Below are positions 1 to 8,211 of a stretch of DNA of 9,347 bases, piece by piece (positions within the stretch are counted from its first letter, which is position 1; every line of letters begins with the position of its first letter). Both the position numbers and the translations under genes were made by a program. The notes beneath the pieces are model-generated. The model had not been told where the DNA came from, did not search any database, and was given only the letters and a program-made list of their open reading frames with translations. The stretch is from assembly GCA_041662295.1 (NCBI GenBank), contig JBAZSR010000155.1:1-9347 (forward strand), read 5' to 3'. The stretch is from JACQWX01 sp041662295. Its GTDB lineage: Bacteria > Elusimicrobiota > Elusimicrobia > UBA1565 > UBA9628.

Positions 1-51
1 AAATTTGCGGGGCGCAGGGAAAGCCGCTGCCGCCGCGGAGGATGCGTGCGT
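1..51. other. Left-edge noncoding sequence, nothing recognised
   Basis: This is GC-rich sequence upstream of the efflux promoter. I see no convincing coding frame, terminator or RNA in it. It may hold the end or the promoter of a gene outside the window, but the visible bases cannot decide that. Confidence 0.4.
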
Positions 52-82
52 TTGACAGCAGGCCCCCTCCCTATGATATACT
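52..82 (+). promoter_or_regulatory. Sigma70-type promoter of the efflux operon
   Basis: A perfect -35 hexamer TTGACA lies at 52-57. The best -10 is TATACT at 77-82 (5 of 6 consensus), preceded by TG plus one base, so it is an extended -10 (TGATATACT, 74-82). The spacer is 19 bp, slightly long, which the extended -10 may compensate for. A second candidate, TATGAT at 72-77, would give a short 14-bp spacer. Transcription should start near position 89, leaving a leader of about 12 nt before the ATG at 102. The -10 overlaps the palindrome at 79-94, so a bound repressor would block polymerase. Confidence 0.75.
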
Positions 83-94
83 TACCGGTAGGTA
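79..94. promoter_or_regulatory. Probable TetR operator (16-bp inverted repeat)
   Basis: TACTTACCGGTAGGTA is an inverted repeat with 7 of 8 base pairs symmetric (only positions 82 and 91 break it) around a perfect TACCGGTA core. It covers the end of the -10 box, the predicted start point and the weak Shine-Dalgarno-like AGGT before the ATG at 102. A palindrome of this size between promoter and start codon of a TetR gene is the usual arrangement for TetR autorepression. That this TetR domain binds it is inferred. Confidence 0.72.
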
Positions 95-101
95 GCACAG
101 C

Positions 102-2003
102 ATGGCCACCCCCCCCCTCCACCCCCACCGCCGCGGCGGCAACGGCCACGCGCACGACATGCGCCAGCGCATCCTGCTGGCCGCCATCAAGCTCTTCGCG
201 GACAAGGGCGTGGACCGCGTCTCCATCCGGGAGATCGTGGCGGAGCTCGGGGTCACCAAGCCCGTCCTCTACTACTACTTCAAGGACAAGGAGGACCTCT
301 GCCGGGCGGTCTTCGCGCGCTACGCGGAGGAGGCGGGCAAGGTCCACCAGGACGCGGGCTCGGACGCCCCGCTCGAGGACCAACTCGCGGCCGCCCTCGA
401 GGGGCACCTGGACTTCTTCAAGCTCAAGCCCGAGGCGGTCCGCTTCGCCCTGCAGACCATGCTTTGCCCCGGCACGAGCGGCATCGCCAAGGTCGTGACC
501 GAGTTCGACGAGGGCCACCGCAAGGGACTGCGCGACCTCCTACGCGCCTGGGAGTCCAAGGGCCGCATGCGCAAAGGCACGGCGGACGACGCCCTGCACC
601 TGGTACGCGGAGTCCTCACCTATTTCGCCATGCGCGTCCAGAAGGGCCGTTCCGACGGCCTCGACGCGGGCCTGCCCCGCCGCCTGGCGCGGCTCATCTG
701 CAGGGGCGCGGCGACGGGTGCGGCCGCGCTCCTCATCGCCCTGTCCCCCGCCGCCGCCCGAGCCGCTGGCCCCCGGGACCTCACCATCGAGGCCGCCGTG
801 GACCTGGCGCTCCGGGGCAACACCTCCATCGTCGTGGCCGAGAAGAACAAGGCGGTCTACGACGAGCGCGTGCGCCAGTATTACGCCAATGCCCTGCCCG
901 ACATCAAGCTGAGCGGCACCTACACCTACAACATCGAGAAGCCGTCCTTCTTCCTGAACGGGGTCAAGATCCCCATCGGAAGCAACCACCAGTACGCGGC
1001 GTCCCTGGAGGCCAGCCAGGTGCTCTGGTCCGGCGGCAAGGTCGCGACCGGCATCCGCATGGCCAGGCTCTATTCCCAGACCGGAGCCGAGGGCGTCGCG
1101 CAGGCCAAGGCCGGGGTGGCCAAGGCGGTCCGCCAACTCTACTACAGCATCCTCCTGGCCTCGGCCACGGTGGACATCCAGCGGGAGGCCCTGACCACGA
1201 CCCAGGACCACCTGACGACCATCGAGGCGCAGTTCAAGCAGGGCATCGCCAGCGACCTCTCGGTGCTCAGGCAGAAGGTCGAGGTGGCGAACTCCGAGCC
1301 CGCGGTCACCAAGGCCGCCAACCTCTACGAGAAAGGCCTGCTGGGGCTCACGGACCTCCTGGGCCTCGACCCGGAGGAGGAGATCCGCCCCGCGAGCAGA
1401 CTGAGCTGCGTCCCCGGAGACGGCACGGACCTCGCCAAGCATTACGCCTCGGCCCTGGCCAAACGGCCCGAGGTCAAGGCCGCCCGCCAGCAGGATGCCC
1501 TCGCCAAAGAGCGGATCAAGCTGGAGCGCTCCTTCCACTACCCCGACCTCTACGGGTTCTGGAACAGGTCGTGGCAAGGGCAGGACAACCGCGGCTGGCC
1601 CAACGCGACGGGCCGGTCCTGGAGCCAGGCCGCCGGAGCCAGGCTCTCCATCCCGATCTTCTCCGGCCTCGAGACCGTCTCCAAGGTCAAGGAAGCGCGC
1701 CTGGCGGCCGAGCAGGCCCAGGAGCTCCTCCGCCAGGCAGAACGGCAGGTCAAGGTCGAGGTCAAAGGCGCGTGGCTCGACCTCAAGGAAGCCTCCCAGC
1801 GCGTGGCCTCGCAGGCACGGGCCGTGGAGCAGGCCGAGAAAGCCCTCGCCGCCACCGAAGTGCGATTCAGGAACGGGCTGGCCAGCCAGCTCGAGCTCAA
1901 CGACGCGACCCTCGCGTTGAACACCTCGCGCATGATCCACGTCCAGGCCATGCACGACGCGTGTTCGGCGCTCACGGAACTGCAGTGGGCCGCGGGAGAA
2001 TGA
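102..2003 (+). CDS. TetR repressor fused in frame to TolC-family outer-membrane efflux channel
   Basis: One open frame of 633 residues. Residues 20-70 are a TetR DNA-binding domain (RILLAAIKLFADKG, then the recognition-helix block TKPVLYYYF at 52-60). Residues 80-200 form an all-helical ligand-binding region of normal TetR size. Residues 193-222 look like a Sec signal peptide: arginines, a hydrophobic stretch AATGAAALLIALSPAA, and an AxA-type cleavage site at ARAAG. Residues 226-633 are a TolC/OEP channel with both repeats: LTIEAAVDLALRGN opens the first and ARLSIPIFSG lies in the second, followed by long amphipathic helices. TetR would normally be cytoplasmic and TolC in the outer membrane, so the single frame is odd. 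Possible outcomes are signal-peptidase separation, internal initiation (ATG at 630, without a well-spaced Shine-Dalgarno) or a lost stop codon. The start at 102 follows the promoter and operator; ATG 159 is an alternative. The adaptor gene follows after 7 nt. Confidence 0.85.
   Translation: MATPPLHPHRRGGNGHAHDMRQRILLAAIKLFADKGVDRVSIREIVAELGVTKPVLYYYFKDKEDLCRAVFARYAEEAGKVHQDAGSDAPLEDQLAAALEGHLDFFKLKPEAVRFALQTMLCPGTSGIAKVVTEFDEGHRKGLRDLLRAWESKGRMRKGTADDALHLVRGVLTYFAMRVQKGRSDGLDAGLPRRLARLICRGAATGAAALLIALSPAAARAAGPRDLTIEAAVDLALRGNTSIVVAEKNKAVYDERVRQYYANALPDIKLSGTYTYNIEKPSFFLNGVKIPIGSNHQYAASLEASQVLWSGGKVATGIRMARLYSQTGAEGVAQAKAGVAKAVRQLYYSILLASATVDIQREALTTTQDHLTTIEAQFKQGIASDLSVLRQKVEVANSEPAVTKAANLYEKGLLGLTDLLGLDPEEEIRPASRLSCVPGDGTDLAKHYASALAKRPEVKAARQQDALAKERIKLERSFHYPDLYGFWNRSWQGQDNRGWPNATGRSWSQAAGARLSIPIFSGLETVSKVKEARLAAEQAQELLRQAERQVKVEVKGAWLDLKEASQRVASQARAVEQAEKALAATEVRFRNGLASQLELNDATLALNTSRMIHVQAMHDACSALTELQWAAGE
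109..117 (+). repeat. C9 homopolymer in codons 3-6 of the tetR-tolC fusion
   Basis: Nine consecutive C residues lie just after the start codon. A gain or loss of one or two bases would shift the frame and abolish the product from ATG 102, although ATG 159 could still yield an intact TetR start. It could be a slippage site or simply an error-prone stretch for sequencing. Confidence 0.8.
678..767 (+). other. Internal Sec signal sequence at the TetR/TolC junction
   Basis: This encodes residues 193-222 of the fusion: a positively charged start (RR, R), about 16 hydrophobic or small residues, a proline and an alanine-rich AxA end (A219-R220-A221, or one residue later), directly before the mature TolC N-terminus. 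There is no lipobox cysteine, so the channel is not predicted to be a lipoprotein. The last TetR helix (LARLIC) runs straight into the hydrophobic core, with no linker between the two domains. Confidence 0.7.
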
Positions 2004-2010
2004 CCGAACC

Positions 2011-2979
2011 ATGAGAATCCCTTCTTGGAAGACGATCCTGATCGCGGCGCTGGTCCTCATCGCGGGCCTCCGCCTTTATTCGCACCGGGCCAAGGCCCGC
2101 GACCTCGCGGCCCTCAAGGCCGTGGACGTCGAGACCTTCGCAGTCCGCACCGAGAAAGCCGCGGTCCGCGACATCGAGGAGAAGATCGTGCTCTCGGGCT
2201 CGGTCAAGGCCCTTGAGGAAGCCGTGCTCTTCCCCCGGGTGGCCGGCAAACTGCGCAAGAACCTGCTGACCGAGGGCCAGGCCGTGGCGCGCGACCAGGC
2301 CGTAGCCCTCATCGAACGCGACGAGGTCGGCGTCACCTACGAGCCCGCCCCCGTTCCCTCGACCATCAGCGGCGTGGTGGGCCGGACCTACCTCGACCCC
2401 GGCGCGAACGTCACCCCGCAGACCCCCGTGGCCATGGTGGTCAACCAGTCCCAAGTCAGGGTCAAGGTCGACCTGCCGGAGCGCTACCTGGGCCGGATCA
2501 ACGCCGGGCAGACCGGCCACGTCACGGTGGACGCCTATCCGGGCGCCAAGTTCAGGGGCCGGATCTACAAGATCAGCCCGGTCGTGGACGCCGCCAGCAG
2601 GAGCGTGCTCGTCGAATTCCTCGCGGAGAACGCCGACCGGCGGCTCAAGAGCGGCATGTTCGCCCAGGTCGAGCTCGTCATCGGCAAGAGGGCCAACACC
2701 CTTTCGGTCTCCGCGGACGCGGTCCAGTTCGTAGAACGAGCGTCCCTGCCGCCCTCAGGGAAGGCGTCGGCGGGCAGGGATGCCGTACAGCCGGCCGGGG
2801 ACAAGGCCGTCGTCGTGTTCATGGCCGACGGCGGCAAGGCCCAGGCGCGGCCCGTGAGCGTGGGCCTCAAGACCACCGAGTTCGCCGAGATCCTCAGCGG
2901 GATCAAGAAGGGCGAGGAGGTCATCAACTTCGGGCTCTACGGCCTGAAGGACGGCAGCAGGATCGAAGTGGTGCGGTAG
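2011..2979 (+). CDS. RND efflux periplasmic adaptor (membrane fusion protein), hairpin-less
   Basis: A 322-residue adaptor that would bridge the RND pump and the TolC channel in the periplasm. Residues 7-23 are an uncleaved membrane anchor or signal segment (TILIAALVLIAGL) with no lipobox. Residues 60-105 are the first half of the lipoyl domain (LSGSVKALEEAVLFPRVAGK, then TEGQAV and ALIERDEV). The second half starts at about 117 (TISGVVGRTYLDPGANV). Only about a dozen residues separate them, where family members usually carry a long alpha-helical hairpin. Residues 145-225 form the beta-barrel domain (RVKVDLPE, GRIYKISPVVDAASRS, LKSGMFAQVEL). Residues 232-322 are the membrane-proximal domain, with a small Ser/Gly/Ala-rich insertion at about 244-263. 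The ATG is 7 nt after the tolC stop, with GGGAG at 1994-1998 as a distant Shine-Dalgarno. The missing hairpin recalls the Borrelia adaptor BesA. Confidence 0.9.
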   Translation: MRIPSWKTILIAALVLIAGLRLYSHRAKARDLAALKAVDVETFAVRTEKAAVRDIEEKIVLSGSVKALEEAVLFPRVAGKLRKNLLTEGQAVARDQAVALIERDEVGVTYEPAPVPSTISGVVGRTYLDPGANVTPQTPVAMVVNQSQVRVKVDLPERYLGRINAGQTGHVTVDAYPGAKFRGRIYKISPVVDAASRSVLVEFLAENADRRLKSGMFAQVELVIGKRANTLSVSADAVQFVERASLPPSGKASAGRDAVQPAGDKAVVVFMADGGKAQARPVSVGLKTTEFAEILSGIKKGEEVINFGLYGLKDGSRIEVVR

Positions 2980-2980
2980 C

Positions 2981-6049
<3,069 letters not shown>

Positions 6050-6069
6050 CGCGGCCAGGCAGCAAGACC

Positions 6070-6078
6070 TGATATAAT
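6070..6078 (+). promoter_or_regulatory. Extended -10 promoter giving a probable leaderless mRNA
   Basis: TGATATAAT is a perfect TATAAT hexamer (6073-6078) preceded by TG plus one base. It lies in the 35-bp gap after the pump gene. No good -35 is at the standard distance; the nearest is a 4-of-6 match CTGACG at 6046-6051, 21 bp upstream. Six bases separate the hexamer from the ATG at 6085, so transcription should begin at or beside the start codon and leave no room for a ribosome-binding site. No terminator separates it from the efflux operon, so read-through is also possible. Confidence 0.7.
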
Positions 6079-6084
6079 CCCCGG

Positions 6085-6681
6085 ATGAAGGTCCTCCCTG
6101 TCCCAAGGGACACAGCCGTCGCGCTCCTCGGCGCCCTCCTGGCATGCGGCGTCTTCCTGTTCCTGGGCTCGGTCCCGCTCGTGCGCTTCACCCGCGAGCG
6201 CATCGAGGTCACGGTCCGGCCCGCGTCCATCGAGGTCGACGGCCTCTACATCTACGAGAACCCCTGGCCCGTGGCCGTGACCCAGGGCCTCAAGTACCCC
6301 ATCCTCTCCGACGACCGCCACCCTCTCCCCGATTCCATCGAGGTCACGGACACCGACCCGGCCACAGGCAGAGACCTCGGCCCGATCCTCACCCTCAAGC
6401 TGGGCAGGACCCCCTACTACTCCGTCAGGGTCCCGGCTAAGGGAGTCCGCCACATCCGCGTCCGATACACGCAGGAGGCAGAGGACTCCGCCGGCGCGTA
6501 TCTCCTCACCACCACCAAGCCCTGGAGGCGCCCCCTCGAGAAGGGCGAGTACCTGCTCAAGCCCCAGGGCGTGGCCATCACCTCGAGCAGCTATCCCCTC
6601 GACGGCCGGGAACCCTTCTCGTTCGTGAGGCGTCACTTCATGCCGGACAAGGAATGGGAGTTCACATGGAGGAAGGGATGA
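6085..6681 (+). CDS. Single-pass membrane protein with extracytoplasmic, apparently beta-rich domain; function unknown
   Basis: 198 residues, family not firmly recognised. A short positive N-terminus is followed by one hydrophobic helix at about 11-33 (VALLGALLACGVFLFLGSV) and then about 160 residues predicted outside the cytoplasm, rich in beta-type alternation and aromatics. The pattern VRYTQ (126-130), then YLLTTTKPW (139-147) and GEYLLKP (154-160), resembles extracytoplasmic beta-domains with the scheme Y-x-Q, Y-x-L-x-T, W-x-x-P-L such as DUF4424-type proteins. This is a weak comparison from memory. The C-terminus is aromatic and basic (FVRRHF, EWEFTW). It has its own promoter 6-7 nt upstream of the ATG and is followed after 10 nt by the first of three pilin-domain membrane proteins, so a shared envelope role is likely. 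No catalytic motif is visible. Confidence 0.75.
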   Translation: MKVLPVPRDTAVALLGALLACGVFLFLGSVPLVRFTRERIEVTVRPASIEVDGLYIYENPWPVAVTQGLKYPILSDDRHPLPDSIEVTDTDPATGRDLGPILTLKLGRTPYYSVRVPAKGVRHIRVRYTQEAEDSAGAYLLTTTKPWRRPLEKGEYLLKPQGVAITSSSYPLDGREPFSFVRRHFMPDKEWEFTWRKG

Positions 6682-6691
6682 GGTCTCCCGC

Positions 6692-7429
6692 GTGATGAAC
6701 TGCGAGAGCCTGCCTCCGGACCTGAACATCGCGGCGTTGGTCATCATGCCCTTCGCGACCTGGGGGCTGACGCGCCTGGGCGGGGCCAGGCCCATCATGG
6801 AAGCCAAGGGCCACCGCCTGTGGAAAGCCTGGCAGGTCGCCCTTGGAGTGGCCCTGCTCTTCCTGATCTCGCCGATCCCGCCCTTCCGACTAATCCCCAT
6901 CTTCTTTCTCAGCCTCGCGGGCCTAAGCCGCAGCCTTCACATGTTGGTCTGGGGCATGGGCTCCCTCGTCCCGGACGACAAGAGGGCTCCGCACCTCGTC
7001 GGCGTGGAGCCCAGGCCCTTGTTCAAGGCCGGGGCAGGGCTCGCTTTGATTTCCGGCGCCGCGGGCGTGCTCTGGCTCTTCAGCACCAGCTGCCTCTTCG
7101 CTGACCTGACCCGGAAAGGGAACGAAGGAGCCGTGAAAGGAAATCTCGGCGCGATCCGCTCGGCCCTCAGCATCTACTACGGCGACATGGAAGGCGTCTA
7201 CCCGTCCTCGCTGGAGATGCTGACCATCAGCGGGAAATATCTCCCAAGCCTTCCCGTCGGATGGGCGCCGAACTATCACGACCGCTCCAACGCTGTCCAT
7301 GCCGGGAGGGCCCCCGACGACCAGAGCGGCTGGTTCTACAACAACGACCCCAAGGACGCCGATTTCGGGACCGTGCTGGTGAACTGCACCCACACGGACC
7401 TCAGGGGCTCGGCCTGGACCTGCTATTGA
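6692..7429 (+). CDS. Polytopic membrane protein with C-terminal pilin/pseudopilin-like head (paralogue 1)
   Basis: 245 residues from GTG 6692, or 244 from ATG 6695; GAGG at 6680-6683 could serve either. Unlike the two following copies it lacks a cleavable signal peptide. The N-terminus has no positive charge and enters a first helix at about 12-28. A basic loop with the family motif LGGARPIMEAKGHRLWKAW (29-47) follows, then two hydrophobic segments at about 48-86, a loop, and a last helix at about 113-134 (AGAGLALISGAAGVLWLF). Residues 149-245 resemble a type II secretion/type IV pilin globular head: GNLGAIRSALSIYYGDMEG (150-168), LTISGKYLPSLP, GWFYNNDP, VNCTHTD, and a final aromatic. There is no prepilin peptidase motif, so it is probably not assembled as a pilin. 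By the positive-inside rule the head faces the periplasm. Function unknown. Confidence 0.8.
   Translation: MMNCESLPPDLNIAALVIMPFATWGLTRLGGARPIMEAKGHRLWKAWQVALGVALLFLISPIPPFRLIPIFFLSLAGLSRSLHMLVWGMGSLVPDDKRAPHLVGVEPRPLFKAGAGLALISGAAGVLWLFSTSCLFADLTRKGNEGAVKGNLGAIRSALSIYYGDMEGVYPSSLEMLTISGKYLPSLPVGWAPNYHDRSNAVHAGRAPDDQSGWFYNNDPKDADFGTVLVNCTHTDLRGSAWTCY
7154..7204 (+). repeat. 51-bp direct repeat, copy 1 (pair at 7939-7989)
   Basis: This segment encodes the start of the pilin-like head (IRSAL to VYP) in paralogue 1. Aligned by eye it matches 7939-7989 in paralogue 2 at 47 of 51 bases without gaps. Conservation at this level within otherwise diverged genes suggests recent duplication or gene conversion. 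Confidence 0.8.
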
Positions 7430-7443
7430 TGGGACAGCCACGG

Positions 7444-8211
7444 ATGACGCGACGCCTCGCCCTTGCCTCCTGCGGGCTCCTGGCCGCTGTGCCCGCCTGG
7501 GCCAACGCGCCCATGGTCGGCTCGGTCTCCTTGGCGCCGGTCCTCGTCATGCCCATCCTCATCCTCATGTTCACCGCCCTGGGCGGGGCAGGCAAGGTCA
7601 TGGCAGCCAAGGGGATCCGGCGATGGAACATGCTGGAGGTCGCCGCAGGCATGACCATCATGGCCCTGCCGGCCGTGATGCTGGCTCCGATCATCATGCT
7701 GTTCATATCCATGACGGCCGCGGTCAGAGGCATCCGGATGATCATATGGGGAGTCCTGGCCCGCAAACCCATTGAGGAACGCAAGCCCTACCTGATCGAG
7801 GCCAGGCCAGGACGGCTCATCGGGGCCGGAGCAGGCCTCATCGCCGCGGCTGTCGTCCTGTCCGCGTTCTGCTGGAAGTCCTCGATGCACGACTACAGCA
7901 GGATGGACTCGGCCCCGACCAAAGGCAACATGGGAGCCATCCGCTCGGCCCTGGGCATCTACTACGGGGATATGGAAGGCGTCTACCCGCCCACGCTCGA
8001 CGCCCTGACCATATCCGGGAAATACCTCCAGAGCATCCCCGGCAACTCCATGGAGTTCCACCCTCGGTCCAATCTGGTCCGGTTTGGCAAGATAGCCGAC
8101 GACGCAGGCGGCTGGCTCTACAATAACGACGTCGAGGATGAGAACTTCGGCCTGCTCATCGTGAACTGCACGCACAAGGATTGGAAAGGCACCTCATGGA
8201 CCGAATATTGA
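7444..8211 (+). CDS. Sec-signal, polytopic membrane protein with C-terminal pilin/pseudopilin-like head (paralogue 2)
   Basis: 255 residues from ATG 7444. Residues 1-21 are a clean Sec signal peptide (MTRRLALASCGLLAAVPAWA). Hydrophobic segments lie at about 30-48, 65-94 (long enough for a helical hairpin) and 126-143. The basic loops AAKGIRRW (54-61) and ARKPIEERKPYL (106-117) should be cytoplasmic, giving an N-out, four-helix, C-out arrangement. Residues 160-255 are the pilin-like head: GNMGAIRSALGIYYGDMEG (161-179), YP, LTISGKYLQSIP, ADDAGGWLYNND (218-229), VNCTHKD (240-246), KGTSWTEY. No prepilin cleavage motif is present. An alternative ATG at 7429 overlaps the preceding stop (TGATG) and would add five residues. 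I chose 7444 because GGGA at 7431-7434 is well spaced and the signal peptide then has a compact charged start. Either way it is tightly linked to its neighbours. Function unknown. Confidence 0.82.
   Translation: MTRRLALASCGLLAAVPAWANAPMVGSVSLAPVLVMPILILMFTALGGAGKVMAAKGIRRWNMLEVAAGMTIMALPAVMLAPIIMLFISMTAAVRGIRMIIWGVLARKPIEERKPYLIEARPGRLIGAGAGLIAAAVVLSAFCWKSSMHDYSRMDSAPTKGNMGAIRSALGIYYGDMEGVYPPTLDALTISGKYLQSIPGNSMEFHPRSNLVRFGKIADDAGGWLYNNDVEDENFGLLIVNCTHKDWKGTSWTEY
7939..7989 (+). repeat. 51-bp direct repeat, copy 2 (pair at 7154-7204)
   Basis: Second copy of the segment encoding the IRSAL-to-VYP part of the pilin-like head, here in paralogue 2. It differs from copy 1 at four positions. The equivalent part of paralogue 3 (around 8713-8764) is clearly more diverged. 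Confidence 0.8.
8183..8189 (+). promoter_or_regulatory. Ribosome-binding site deciding the start of paralogue 3
   Basis: GGAAAGG lies 6 nt before ATG 8196, inside the last codons of paralogue 2. It favours ATG 8196 over the in-frame TTG at 8181. Confidence 0.65.

Noticed and set aside
46..498. A GTG-started frame beginning upstream of the operator
   Set aside because: It would be translated through the promoter and operator, and its sequence is a Ser/Arg/Pro-rich shadow of the TetR frame.
630..632. ATG 630 as a separate start for the TolC channel
   Set aside because: It would give a workable signal peptide of about 45 residues, but the only Shine-Dalgarno-like GGAG is about 17 nt away. It is kept as an alternative rather than annotated.
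464..2014. Long alternative + frame and a roughly 500-codon - strand frame across the TetR-TolC gene
   Set aside because: Both are low-complexity shadows of the codon bias; the TetR and TolC motifs lie in the frame starting at 102.
6050..6084. An intrinsic terminator between the RND pump and the next gene
   Set aside because: No stem-loop followed by a T-run is present in the 35-bp gap.
7261..7443. Upstream extension of paralogue 2 into the end of paralogue 1
   Set aside because: The extra residues are a shadow of the pilin-like head frame, and the Sec signal peptide starts cleanly at 7444 (or 7429).
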